DNA from: Kitasatospora mediocidica KCTC 9733
GTDB lineage: Bacteria; Actinomycetota; Actinomycetes; Streptomycetales; Streptomycetaceae
Direction: 5' to 3'
NCBI RefSeq assembly: GCF_000744225.1
Contig: NZ_JQLN01000007.1
Coordinates: forward strand, 868,001 to 932,000
Length of the DNA stretch: 64,000 bases
The number at the start of each line of letters is the position of its first letter. Positions within the stretch are counted from its first letter, which is position 1. The notes under the pieces are model-generated. The model was not told the origin of the DNA and made no database searches. It worked only from the letters and a program-made list of their open reading frames with translations. Below are positions 36,523 through 44,497 of this stretch, one piece after another. Made by a program: the position numbers and the translations under genes.

Positions 36523-37221
36523 TCAGTTCTTGGTCTCGACCTGGGCGACCACCGCATGCGGCCGGCCGGGGTGCGGTGCGGTGAACGCCTCGAACAGCGC
36601 CTCGTGGTCGCGGCCGTCGACGGTGCGCGCCGACCAGCCGGCCGCCTCGAAGCGGGCCGCGATGCCGCCCGACCAGCCGTGCGTGGCCGAGGAGTTGTCG
36701 ATGGCCACCACATGCAACCGGTCCAAGCCGGCCGCGCCGGCGAAGGCCAGCGCCTCGTGGTTGCTGCCCTCGTCGAACTCCGCGTCGCCGATCAGCGTCC
36801 AGACGGCCGGGTCGGTGAGCCCCTGGGCCCGCAGGCCGAGCGCGCTGCCGACCGCCAACGGCAGGCCGTGGCCGAGCGAGCCGGAGCCGATCTCGACGCC
36901 CGGGACGAGCAACCGGTCCGGGTGGTGGCCCAGCGGCGAGTCGTACCCGCCGAAGCCGGGCAGCAGCTCGACCGGCAGGAAGCCCTTGGCGGCCAGCACC
37001 GCGTAGTAGGCCATCGGGCCGTGGCCCTTGGAGAGCAGGAAGCGGTCCCGGTCGGGTGCGTCCACGGTGGCCGGGGTGACCCGCAGCACCCGGTCGTAGA
37101 GCACCCAGAGCGCGTCCAGGGTGGAGGTGGCGGCCGGGCCGTGCTTCTCGTCCCCGGTCATCAGGCCCATCAGGCCCGGCAGGTCCTGGAACCCGTGGGA
37201 GTGGATCTCGGTGGTGGTCAT
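36523..37221 (-). CDS. Transketolase-like N-terminal (ThDP-binding) subunit, 232 aa
   Basis: The pyrophosphate-binding half of a split transketolase: RFLLSKGHGPMAYYAVLAAK is the GHG sugar-binding motif, and GDAEFDEGSNHEAL... VVAIDNSS is the metal/ThDP motif (GDxE...N). Start ATG at 37221 (MTTTEIHSHGF): a -10-like CAGGAT ends 6 bp before it and no ribosome site exists, so the mRNA is probably leaderless, starting at the A of ATG. First gene of a two-gene operon with the C-terminal subunit; divergent from soxR. Confidence 0.9.
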   Translation of the reverse strand: MTTTEIHSHGFQDLPGLMGLMTGDEKHGPAATSTLDALWVLYDRVLRVTPATVDAPDRDRFLLSKGHGPMAYYAVLAAKGFLPVELLPGFGGYDSPLGHHPDRLLVPGVEIGSGSLGHGLPLAVGSALGLRAQGLTDPAVWTLIGDAEFDEGSNHEALAFAGAAGLDRLHVVAIDNSSATHGWSGGIAARFEAAGWSARTVDGRDHEALFEAFTAPHPGRPHAVVAQVETKN

Positions 37222-37227
37222 GAGGGA

Positions 37228-37258
37228 ATCCTGCAACTTCAAGCCGACTTGAAGTCAA
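37228..37258 (-). promoter_or_regulatory. SoxR-type promoter of the split transketolase operon
   Basis: On the minus strand: -35 TTGACT (37258-37253), exactly 19 bp spacer, -10 CAGGAT (37233-37228), then 6 bp to the ATG. The spacer holds the perfect inverted repeat ACTTCAAGCCGACTTGAAGT (37236-37255; 8-bp arms). A long 19-bp spacer with the operator inside is the hallmark of MerR-family activated promoters, and CTTCAAG arms fit SoxR boxes. Confidence 0.75.
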
Positions 37259-37276
37259 GCCCTAGACTGACTCCCC

Positions 37277-37729
37277 ATGGGACCCTCGCGCCACGACCGG
37301 CTGACCATCGGTGAACTCTCCGCCCGCAGCGGCCTGGCGACCTCGGCGCTGCGCTACTACGAGGAGCTCGGGCTGATCCACTCCGAGCGGACGGCCGGCG
37401 GCCAACGCCGCTTCGCCCGCCAGGCGCTGCGCCGGGTGGCCTTCGTCCGCGCCGCCCAACGGGTCGGCCTCTCGCTGGACGAGGCGGGCGCCGCCCTGGC
37501 CGGGCTGCCGGTGGACCGCTCGCCCACGGCGACCGAGTGGAGCCGGGTGGCCCGGACCTGGCAGTCCCGGATCGACGAGCAGATCGAGGACCTGCGCCGG
37601 CTGCGCGACCACCTGACCGGCTGCATCGGCTGCGGCTGCCTCTCGCTGGGCACCTGCGCGCTCTACAACCCGCACGACGTCCAGGGCGCCGACGGCCCCG
37701 GCGCCCGCAAGCTTCTGCCGTCCCGCTGA
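37277..37729 (+). CDS. soxR: Redox-sensing activator SoxR, 150 aa
   Basis: MerR-family regulator with helix-turn-helix TIGELSARSGLATSALRYYE (10-29) and the 2Fe-2S cluster motif C116-IG-C119-G-C121-LSLGT-C127, the exact SoxR spacing. Oxidation of the cluster by redox-cycling compounds, in Streptomyces often the cell's own pigments or antibiotics, turns SoxR into an activator. ATG at 37277 lies 8 bp after TAGACT, so the transcript may be leaderless too. The divergent neighbour with a SoxR-type promoter is the probable target. Normal length. Confidence 0.95.
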   Translation: MGPSRHDRLTIGELSARSGLATSALRYYEELGLIHSERTAGGQRRFARQALRRVAFVRAAQRVGLSLDEAGAALAGLPVDRSPTATEWSRVARTWQSRIDEQIEDLRRLRDHLTGCIGCGCLSLGTCALYNPHDVQGADGPGARKLLPSR

Positions 37730-37757
37730 GGGGGCTCCGGCCGGATAGCCTCGTGCC

Positions 37758-38168
37758 ATGTCGATGATCGCCCTCACCACCCTGCTCGTCCGCGACTACG
37801 ACGAGGCCATCGCCTTCTACGTCGGCGCGCTCGGCTTCGAGCTGCGCGAGGACTCCCCGCGCGCGGACGGCGGGCGGTGGGTGGTGGTCGCCCCGCGCGG
37901 TGCGCGCGAGGGCGGCCTGCTGCTGGCCCGGCCCGGCAAGGCCGAGCAGCGGGCGCGGATCGGCAACCAGACCGGCGGGCGGGTCGGCTGGTTCCTGCAC
38001 ACCGACGACTTCGCGGCCGACCACCGGCGGATGGCCGACGCGGGGGTGCGCTTCCTGGAGGAGCCCAGGCACGAGCCGTACGGGACGGTCGCGGTCTTCG
38101 CCGACCTCTACGGCAACCGCTGGGACCTGCTGGAGGTCACCCCGTCAGACGCTCCCACGCCTTCTTGA
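37758..38168 (+). CDS. VOC (glyoxalase/bleomycin resistance) family protein, 136 aa
   Basis: Two beta-alpha-beta-beta-beta modules: [20 protein letters not shown] at the start and [20 protein letters not shown] then [13 protein letters not shown] at the end, the typical VOC pattern with Glu in the last strand as metal ligand. It starts 28 bp after soxR in the same direction and may be co-transcribed, which would link it to oxidative stress or detoxification. Its end overlaps the convergent coaE by 32 bp. Substrate unknown. Confidence 0.85.
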   Translation: MSMIALTTLLVRDYDEAIAFYVGALGFELREDSPRADGGRWVVVAPRGAREGGLLLARPGKAEQRARIGNQTGGRVGWFLHTDDFAADHRRMADAGVRFLEEPRHEPYGTVAVFADLYGNRWDLLEVTPSDAPTPS

Positions 38169-38724
38169 CCTGGGCCTCCAGTTCGGCCGGCGTGCCGTTG
38201 TTGTCGATCACCAGGTCGGCGACCGCAAGGCGCTGCTCGCGGGTGGCCTGGGCGGCCATCCGCGAGCGGGCCTCGGCCTCGGCCATGCCGCGCAGGCGGA
38301 CCAGGCGGTCGATCCGGACCTCGTCGGCGGCGTCCACCACGATCACCTGGTCGTAGAGCGGCGCGAGGCCGTTCTCGGCGAGGAGCGGCACATCGTGCAC
38401 CACGACGTCGCCCGGCCCGGCGGCGGCCTCCAGCTCGGCGGAGCGGGCCCGCACCAGCGGGTGGACGATGGCGTTCAGCGTCTGCAACCGCTCGGCGTCG
38501 GCGAAGACCACCGCGCCGAGCGCGGGCCGGTCCAGCGACCCGTCCGCGGCCAGCACGCCGGGGCCGAACGCGGCGGCCACCGCCGCCAGCCCCGGCGTCC
38601 CCGGGGCCACCACCTCGCGGGCGATCAGGTCCGAGTCCACCAGCACCGCTCCGTAGGAGGCGAGCAGGCTGGACACCGCGCTCTTGCCCGCACCGATACC
38701 GCCGGTCAGTCCGATCCTCTGCAT
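38137..38724 (-). CDS. coaE: Dephospho-CoA kinase CoaE, 195 aa
   Basis: Catalyses the last step of coenzyme A synthesis, phosphorylation of the 3'-hydroxyl of dephospho-CoA. P-loop [11 protein letters not shown] (residues 5-15), substrate residues [14 protein letters not shown], and LID-like [17 protein letters not shown] are all present; single-domain type rather than the longer CoaE-UPF0157 fusion of mycobacteria. ATG at 38724. Part of the conserved block with rpsA and polA; overlaps the VOC gene end. Confidence 0.95.
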   Translation of the reverse strand: MQRIGLTGGIGAGKSAVSSLLASYGAVLVDSDLIAREVVAPGTPGLAAVAAAFGPGVLAADGSLDRPALGAVVFADAERLQTLNAIVHPLVRARSAELEAAAGPGDVVVHDVPLLAENGLAPLYDQVIVVDAADEVRIDRLVRLRGMAEAEARSRMAAQATREQRLAVADLVIDNNGTPAELEAQVKKAWERLTG

Positions 38725-38733
38725 GCCGCCAGG

Positions 38734-39381
38734 CTATCGAGCGCCGAGCTCGACCTGTCCACCGGAGGGCAGCTGCTGGAACTCCGCCCCCGTGCCGGGG
38801 CCGCCCTCGCCGAGCAGCCGGGTCTGCACCATCAGGCCGATCTCGCTCAGTACGGCGTCATGGATGCCGAGCGCGCGCCGCGGCTTCACCTCGCGGACGT
38901 AGTCGACCAGTTCGCCGAGCTTGTTCCACGGCCCGGCCACCGGCAGCAGCAGGGTGTCCACCGGCTGCGGCGGCAGGGTGAGCGCGTCACCGGGGTGGAA
39001 GAGCCGGCCGTCCAGCAGGAAGCCGATGTTGCCGACCTGCGGGATGTCGGGGTGGATCACCGCGTGCCACTCGCCGTGCACCGAGACGTCTATCCCGCCG
39101 ACTTCGAAGGCGTCACCCTCGCCGACCACTCGGACGTTGGCGCCGATCCCCTCCAGCTGGGCGGCGACCGCGCGGTTGGTCCAGATCCGCAGGCCCGGGT
39201 CGGCGGCGACGGCGGCGCGCAACCGCTCCTCGGCGAAGTGGTCGGCGTGCTCGTGGGTGATCAGCACGGCGTCGGCGCCCTGGAACGCCTCCGGTTCGGT
39301 GAACAGGCCCGGGTCGATCACGACGGTGGTGTCGCCCTGGTCGATCCGCACGCAGGCGTGGCCCAGCTTGGTCAGACGCAT
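38734..39381 (-). CDS. MBL-fold metallo-hydrolase (UlaG-like), 215 aa
   Basis: Metallo-beta-lactamase fold with the metal motif THEHADH (42-48), upstream Asp in VVIDPGLFTEP, and late His in LFHPGDAL. The short form belongs to the UlaG/L-ascorbate lactonase-like hydrolases; substrate unknown. ATG at 39381; divergent from the MarR gene 89 bp away, a common arrangement in which the MarR protein controls both. Confidence 0.88.
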   Translation of the reverse strand: MRLTKLGHACVRIDQGDTTVVIDPGLFTEPEAFQGADAVLITHEHADHFAEERLRAAVAADPGLRIWTNRAVAAQLEGIGANVRVVGEGDAFEVGGIDVSVHGEWHAVIHPDIPQVGNIGFLLDGRLFHPGDALTLPPQPVDTLLLPVAGPWNKLGELVDYVREVKPRRALGIHDAVLSEIGLMVQTRLLGEGGPGTGAEFQQLPSGGQVELGAR

Positions 39382-39404
39382 CAGCAGCTCCGCTCTCGAG
39401 GATG

Positions 39405-39435
39405 TCTACAGCGATATCTACAGCAAGACTGTACA
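39405..39435. promoter_or_regulatory. MarR operator candidate
   Basis: AT-rich divergent region with the direct repeat TCTACAGC at 39405-39412 and 39417-39424 (12-bp period), the second forming an imperfect inverted repeat with CTGTACA (39429-39435). Fits a MarR-type binding site controlling both directions. Confidence 0.45.
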
Positions 39436-39469
39436 CCTTTGCTGCATAGTTTCTCGCTAGGATGGGCCC

Positions 39470-39895
39470 ATGACGAACGAACCGGACGAGGACGCCCTCC
39501 AACTCGCCGCCGAGCTGCGCGGCACCATCGGCGAACTGGTGCGCCACCTGCGCACCGAGGACGAGCTGCCGCAGAACCAGGCGGGCGTGCTGGGCCTGCT
39601 GGTGCGCGAGGGAGCCTTCACCACGAGCGAGCTGGCCGAGCGCCAGCGGGTGCGCCACCAGTCGATGGCCCGCACTATCGCCCTGCTCACCGAAGCGGGC
39701 CTGGTCGTCCAGGAACGCCACCCCACCGACGGCCGCAAGCTCGTCCTGAGCGCCACCGAGGCCGGCACCCGGGCCCTGCACGCCCAGCGCGGCCGGCGCG
39801 AGGGCCGGATCGCCGCCGCGATCGCGCGCGAGCTGAGCGCCGAGGAGCGTGAGGCGCTGCGCCGCGGGGTGGCGCTGCTGCGCCGGCTCAGCTGA
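39470..39895 (+). CDS. MarR-family transcriptional regulator, 141 aa
   Basis: Winged helix-turn-helix: recognition region FTTSELAERQRVRHQSMART and wing VVQERHPTDGRKLVLSATEAG with the conserved Asp-Gly-Arg. Helices at both ends form the dimer interface. ATG at 39470 has AGGATGG upstream. MarR proteins are small-ligand repressors; here the likely targets are the divergent hydrolase, the downstream secreted peptide and perhaps the MMPL pump. Confidence 0.92.
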   Translation: MTNEPDEDALQLAAELRGTIGELVRHLRTEDELPQNQAGVLGLLVREGAFTTSELAERQRVRHQSMARTIALLTEAGLVVQERHPTDGRKLVLSATEAGTRALHAQRGRREGRIAAAIARELSAEEREALRRGVALLRRLS

Positions 39896-39997
39896 GGCCC
39901 ACAGACAGCAGAAGTCGGAGTCACCTTCCGGCGGCTCGCGCGTTGTTCAGGTCAGCAACCCGTCGGCGCCCGGCGCCGCTCAGCAAAGGACCTCCGC

Positions 39998-40147
39998 GTG
40001 ACCTCCGTGCGCAACACCCTGCTCGTCGCCGCCGCGCTCTGCAGCCTGATCCTCGCCGGCGCCGGCGCCGCCGCGGCCTGCGACTCCGCCAACCTCGGCG
40101 GCGCCCTGAACTCCGGCTTCGGAAACGCCTGCGTCATCGGCGAGTGA
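39998..40147 (+). CDS. Secreted micro-peptide, 49 aa
   Basis: A 50-codon gene with GTG at 39998 preceded by AAAGGA 8 nt upstream. It codes a short basic start (MTSVRN), a hydrophobic signal core (TLLVAAALCSLILAGAGAAA) and a mature part of about 22 residues beginning CDSANLGGALNSGFGNACV. The mature peptide has two Cys (28 and 45), Gly/Asn/Ser-rich spacing and ends IGE, as expected of a small disulfide-closed secreted peptide. It lies 102 bp after the MarR gene in the same direction and overlaps the end of the convergent MMPL gene by 14 bp. I know of no family name; chaplins are larger and have a different motif. Confidence 0.7.
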   Translation: MTSVRNTLLVAAALCSLILAGAGAAAACDSANLGGALNSGFGNACVIGE

Positions 40148-42344
40148 GCGCCCGTTCGGGGCTGCGCGGGGCGGGGACCGTCGCCGTCGCCGGGACCTCC
40201 AGCGGCGGCAGGGCCACGTGCTCGCGCAACCCGAACCTGGCGTAGAGCTTGCGCAGTGGCGCCGGGGCCCACCAGTTGAACTCGCCGAAGAGCGACATCG
40301 CGGCCGGCACCAGCAGGCAGCGCACCAGGGTCGCGTCCACGGCGACGGCGACCGCCAGCGCGATGCCCATCTGCTTGACCATCAGCATCTGCCCGGCCGC
40401 GAACCCGGCGAAGACGATCACCATCAGCAGCGCTGCCGAGGTGATGATCCGACCGCTGCGCTGCAACCCGAGTTGCACCGCCTCCTTGCAGCCGTAGCCC
40501 TGGTCGCGCAGTTCCTTGATCCGGGCCAGCAGGAAGACCTCGTAGTCCATCGAGAGTCCGAACGCGAAGGCGAAGACCAGGACCGGAATGAAAGTTTCCA
40601 GACCACCCGTCGGTGTGAAGCCGAGCAGCCCGCTGAACCAGCCGTGCTGGAAGACCATGGTCAGCGCGCCCAGCGAGCAGCCCAGCGAGAGCAGGTTCAT
40701 CAGCAGCGCCTTGACCGGCATCACCACCGAACCGGTCATCAGGAAGAGCAGGATCAGCGTGCCGACCGCCACCAGCCCCAGCGCCCAGGGCCCGCGGCTG
40801 GACAGCTCGTGCTGGAAGTCGACGACACTCGCCGCCCCGCCCGTGACGTAGGTGGTCAGACCACCCCGGTCGGCGCGCAGCTCGTCCACCACGTGCTTGG
40901 CCTGCGAACCCTGCGGATCGCCCTGCACCAGGACGTCGATGGTGCTGACGTTCACCCCCACCGGCTGCACCGTGCGCACCCCGGCCACGCCCGGCAGCTT
41001 GGCCACCACCTGGTCCGCGTACGTCGCCGCCGCCTGCTCCGGTCCCTGCACCACGACGGTCACCGGCGCGGGCGCCACCTGCGGGAAGCGGTGGTCGATG
41101 GTGTCGGAGACCTGCCGCCCGGCCGAGGAGGTCGGCAGCACCGAGGCGCCGGAGTTGCGCATGTCCGCGCCGAGGAAGGGCGCCCCGGCCGCCATCAGCA
41201 GCGCGATGCAGACCAGCGCCACCGGTACCGCCCGGCGCTGCACCCGGCGTACCGTCCGGGCGAAGAAGCCCTCGTCCGGCTCGGCCTTCTTCGGCGGTTT
41301 GATCCGCTGCCCGGCGAAGCCCAGCAGCGCGGGGACCAGGGTGAGCGCGGCGGCGACCGCGATCACCACCACGCTCACACCGGCCGCCGCGACCGCGCGC
41401 AGCACCGGGCTGGTGAAGACGAAGAGACCGGACAGCGCGACCGCGACCGTCAGACCCGAGAAGGCGACCGTCCGGCCGGCCGTCGCGGAGGTGCGTTCGA
41501 CGGCGGCGGCGATCCCGGCGCCGTGGCCGCGTTCCTCGCGGAAGCGGTTGACCATCAGCAGCGCGTAGTCGATCGAGAGTCCGAGGCCCAGCACGGTGGC
41601 GATCGGCAGCACGCTGGTGTCGATGTCCATGATCTGGCTGAAGCCGAACATCGCCAGCAGGGCGCCGCCGACCGAGGCGATCGCCCCGATCACCGGCAGG
41701 CTCGCCGCCGCCAGCCCGCCGAAGACCAGCACCATCACGACCAGGGTGAGCGGCAGGGTGACGATCTCGCCGAACTTGGTGTCCGACTGCGTCTGGTCCT
41801 TGACCTCCTGCTGGAGCACCAGGTCGCCGCCGACCGTGACATGGGCGCCGGGCGCGTCGATGGCGGCCAGCCGTTGGCTGACCGCCGCCTGCTGGCCGCT
41901 GGTGGCGCTCTCGGCCAGCTTGACGCTGACCAGACTCGCCGTGCCGTCGGCGGAGCGCATCGTGTGGGCGGCCGGGCCCTGGTAGGCGTCGGAGACCGCG
42001 AGCACACCGGGCAGCTTCGCCAGGTCGCCGGCGGCCGCGCTCACCGCGTCCCGTACGGCGCTGGAGTCGACCGGCTTGCCGTCCACCACCGCGGTGACCG
42101 TGCCGAGCGAGGGATCGGCGGCCGCGACCACCGAAGTGCCCTGCGCCGACTCGTACCCGCCGGAGGAGGTGCTCGCGACGGTGGAGTCGAAGACCCGGCC
42201 GCCGATCAGCACGCCGACCGCGAGGACGCCCACCCAGAGCGCCAGCACCCAGCGTCGATGGCGGAAGCAGGCGCGCCCTAGGGCGGCGAGTCGTCCGGGA
42301 ACGACGGCGGCGAGCGGGGCGGGCACAGCGGCGGTGTGGCGCAT
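40134..42344 (-). CDS. MMPL family (RND superfamily) transporter, 736 aa
   Basis: Third MMPL protein in the window. TM1 VLALWVGVLAVGVLIGG, first loop, TM2-6 block with GLGLSIDYALLMVNRFREER near 240, second loop with VTVVVQGPEQAAATYADQVV, and TM8-12 with GLSMDYEVFLLARIKELRDQ near 575. The Asp-Tyr relay residues are intact in both halves. ATG at 42344. It shows the drug-exporter type of actinomycete MMPL, and closeness to MarR suggests inducible efflux. It is divergent from no one directly; the rpsA terminator lies upstream. Confidence 0.92.
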   Translation of the reverse strand: MRHTAAVPAPLAAVVPGRLAALGRACFRHRRWVLALWVGVLAVGVLIGGRVFDSTVASTSSGGYESAQGTSVVAAADPSLGTVTAVVDGKPVDSSAVRDAVSAAAGDLAKLPGVLAVSDAYQGPAAHTMRSADGTASLVSVKLAESATSGQQAAVSQRLAAIDAPGAHVTVGGDLVLQQEVKDQTQSDTKFGEIVTLPLTLVVMVLVFGGLAAASLPVIGAIASVGGALLAMFGFSQIMDIDTSVLPIATVLGLGLSIDYALLMVNRFREERGHGAGIAAAVERTSATAGRTVAFSGLTVAVALSGLFVFTSPVLRAVAAAGVSVVVIAVAAALTLVPALLGFAGQRIKPPKKAEPDEGFFARTVRRVQRRAVPVALVCIALLMAAGAPFLGADMRNSGASVLPTSSAGRQVSDTIDHRFPQVAPAPVTVVVQGPEQAAATYADQVVAKLPGVAGVRTVQPVGVNVSTIDVLVQGDPQGSQAKHVVDELRADRGGLTTYVTGGAASVVDFQHELSSRGPWALGLVAVGTLILLFLMTGSVVMPVKALLMNLLSLGCSLGALTMVFQHGWFSGLLGFTPTGGLETFIPVLVFAFAFGLSMDYEVFLLARIKELRDQGYGCKEAVQLGLQRSGRIITSAALLMVIVFAGFAAGQMLMVKQMGIALAVAVAVDATLVRCLLVPAAMSLFGEFNWWAPAPLRKLYARFGLREHVALPPLEVPATATVPAPRSPERALTRR

Positions 42345-42357
42345 GAAGCGGGACTCT

Positions 42358-42405
42358 GCCTAGCTTTCGGGGCCGGGGCCTCGGGCAACTCATCCCAAGC
42401 TAGGC
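42358..42405. promoter_or_regulatory. Inverted repeat upstream of the third MMPL gene
   Basis: GCCTAGCTT (42358-42366) and AAGCTAGGC (42397-42405) are exact 9-bp complements with a 30-bp spacer, 13 bp before the MMPL start. Spaced operator half-sites or a leader hairpin. Confidence 0.4.
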
Positions 42406-42482
42406 GTTCTGTCCGAAAAGACCCATAGGTAGTGGATGAGCGCCTTATCACATGAAACCGGGAACCAAACACCCGGGTACGA

Positions 42483-42523
42483 CAGTGGGCCCCCACCCGG
42501 TTACCCCGGGTGGGGGCCCACTG
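42483..42523 (-). terminator. Terminator of rpsA
   Basis: CAGTGGGCCCCCACCCGG (42483-42500) pairs exactly with 42506-42523 around TTACC: an 18-bp GC-rich stem 36 bp past the rpsA stop codon. Confidence 0.85.
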
Positions 42524-42559
42524 AGAGATCAGCTCAGTACGAGCTCAGCTCTGCTGCGA

Positions 42560-44050
42560 TCAGCTCTGGCCGCCGGCCAGCTTCTCGCGCAGCGCGGCAA
42601 GCGCCTCGTCCGAAGCGAGAGCGCCGGAGCCCTCGTCGCTGCTGGAGGAGTACGAGCCACCGGCGGCGGCGGCAACGGCGTCGCCACCCTCGGCAGCGGC
42701 CTCGGCGTCGGCCTCGCGGCTCTTGATGACCTGGGCCTGGTGCGCCTCGAAGCGGGTCTGCGCCTCGGCGTACTGGGCCTCCCAGGCCTCACGCTGCTTC
42801 TCGAAGCCCTCGAGCCAGTCGTTGGCCTCGGGGTCGAAGCCCTCCGGGTAGATGTAGTTGCCCGCGTCGTCGTACGAGGCAGCCATACCGTAGAGGGTCG
42901 GGTCGAACTCGACCGTGGCCGGGTCGGCACCGAGCGACTCGTTGGCCTGCTTCAGCGAGAGGCTGATGCGGCGACGCTCGAGGTCGATGTCGATGACCTT
43001 GACGAAGATCTCGTCGCCGACCTGGACGACCTGCTCCGGGATCTCCACGTGGCGCTCGGCCAGCTCGGAGATGTGGACCAGGCCCTCGATGCCCTCGTCG
43101 ACGCGCACGAACGCACCGAACGGAACGAGCTTGGTGACCTTACCGGGAACGACCTGGCCGATCTGGTGCGTCCGGGCGAACTGCTGCCACGGGTCCTCCT
43201 GGGTCGCCTTCAGCGACAGGGAGACGCGCTCGCGGTCCATGTCAACGTCGAGAACCTCGACGGTGACCTCCTGGCCGACCTCGACAACCTCGGACGGGTG
43301 GTCGATGTGCTTCCAGGACAGCTCGGAGACGTGCACGAGGCCGTCCACGCCACCCAGGTCCACGAAGGCACCGAAGTTGACGATGGAGGAGACGACGCCG
43401 GAGCGCACCTGACCCTTCTGCAGGGTGGTGAGGAAGGTCTGGCGGACCTCGCTCTGGGTCTGCTCCAGCCAGGCACGGCGGGACAGGACCACGTTGTTGC
43501 GGTTCTTGTCCAGCTCGATGATCTTGGCCTCGAGCTCCTTGCCCACGTAGGGCTGGAGGTCGCGGACGCGGCGCATCTCGACCAGCGAAGCCGGCAGGAA
43601 GCCACGGAGGCCGATGTCGAGGATGAGACCACCCTTGACGACCTCGATGACGGTACCGGTGACGATCCCGTCCTCTTCCTTGATCTTCTCGATCGTGCCC
43701 CAGGCGCGCTCGTACTGTGCGCGCTTCTTGGACAGGATCAGACGACCCTCCTTGTCCTCCTTCTGGAGAACCAGGGCCTCGATCTCGTCGCCGACCTTGA
43801 CGACCTCGTGCGGGTCAACGTCGTGCTTGATCGAGAGCTCGCGGGAGGGGATGACACCCTCGGTCTTGTAACCGATGTCGAGGAGCACCTCGTCACGGTC
43901 GACCTTCACGATGATGCCCTCAACGATGTCGCCATCGTTGAAGTACTTGATGGTCTCGTCGATCGCCGCGAGGAATGCTTCCGCGTCGCCGATGTCGTTG
44001 ACCGCAACCTGCGGGGTGGTGCTGACAGAGGTGTCGGTGGGGCTCGTCAT
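42560..44050 (-). CDS. rpsA: 30S ribosomal protein S1, 496 aa
   Basis: Four S1 RNA-binding domains (starting near residues 35, 120, 208 and 293: GDIVEGIIVKVDRDEVLLDI; GIVTGTVIEVVKGGLILDIG; GQVRSGVVSSIVNFGAFVDL; GQVVPGKVTKLVPFGAFVRV), the four-domain actinobacterial form, and a disordered Ala/Ser/Glu-rich tail. S1 holds mRNA on the 30S subunit during initiation. ATG at 44050 (MTSPTDTSVSTTPQVAVND) has GGAG 12 nt upstream. Transcribed from a strong promoter about 215 bp upstream with a long leader. Confidence 0.97.
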   Translation of the reverse strand: MTSPTDTSVSTTPQVAVNDIGDAEAFLAAIDETIKYFNDGDIVEGIIVKVDRDEVLLDIGYKTEGVIPSRELSIKHDVDPHEVVKVGDEIEALVLQKEDKEGRLILSKKRAQYERAWGTIEKIKEEDGIVTGTVIEVVKGGLILDIGLRGFLPASLVEMRRVRDLQPYVGKELEAKIIELDKNRNNVVLSRRAWLEQTQSEVRQTFLTTLQKGQVRSGVVSSIVNFGAFVDLGGVDGLVHVSELSWKHIDHPSEVVEVGQEVTVEVLDVDMDRERVSLSLKATQEDPWQQFARTHQIGQVVPGKVTKLVPFGAFVRVDEGIEGLVHISELAERHVEIPEQVVQVGDEIFVKVIDIDLERRRISLSLKQANESLGADPATVEFDPTLYGMAASYDDAGNYIYPEGFDPEANDWLEGFEKQREAWEAQYAEAQTRFEAHQAQVIKSREADAEAAAEGGDAVAAAAGGSYSSSSDEGSGALASDEALAALREKLAGGQS

Positions 44051-44257
44051 TAGGAAAAGGGCTCCGGTACGGACATGAAGTCGTAGGTAATGCCACGCGG
44101 GGGCCCGTATCGCTCCCACCGAAAGCCGGACAGCCAAGAGCACGGCGCACCGGGGCTCCCGTGAAATACGAGATCCGGTGTCCGTCTTGCGACCGAAGGG
44201 TCTTCGACAGATGCGAGCGCGACCTGCTCCGTCCGAGGCGCGCAGGCCCGCAGCGCA
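44051..44257 (-). other. Long untranslated leader of rpsA
   Basis: About 207 nt between the predicted transcription start and the rpsA ATG, with no convincing reading frame on this strand. S1 represses its own translation in other bacteria, so a structured leader would fit. Bases 44293-44497 carry no gene and must contain the promoter of the methyltransferase. Confidence 0.5.
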
Positions 44258-44263
44258 ACTTGT

Positions 44264-44292
44264 AGCATACGGGGACAGGCAGGCACGGTCAA
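44264..44292 (-). promoter_or_regulatory. Vegetative sigma factor promoter of rpsA
   Basis: On the minus strand TTGACC (44292-44287), 17-bp spacer, TATGCT (44269-44264): a near-ideal HrdB-type promoter, as expected for a ribosomal protein gene. Confidence 0.8.
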
Positions 44293-44497
44293 CGTCGAAG
44301 CCGACGGGACCGTCCAGGCCGGTGTGGATCAGGCCATATCCTCCAACTGCGCACCTCACCCGACCGACCGGTCGCGTGCAGAAGTGGCAGCCGCAGGGGC
44401 CAGACTCCCCGGATGCCACCGCCTGAATCCCGCCCCGGGGAGGGGCTGGTCCAAGCAGCGGCGCTTTCCGCATCCCCTACCTTACGCGAGGCGCATT

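Noticed and set aside
39943-40245. A 100-codon frame overlapping the small secreted peptide
   Set aside because: Pro/Arg/Ala shadow in another frame; the 49-residue frame has a ribosome site and a signal peptide.
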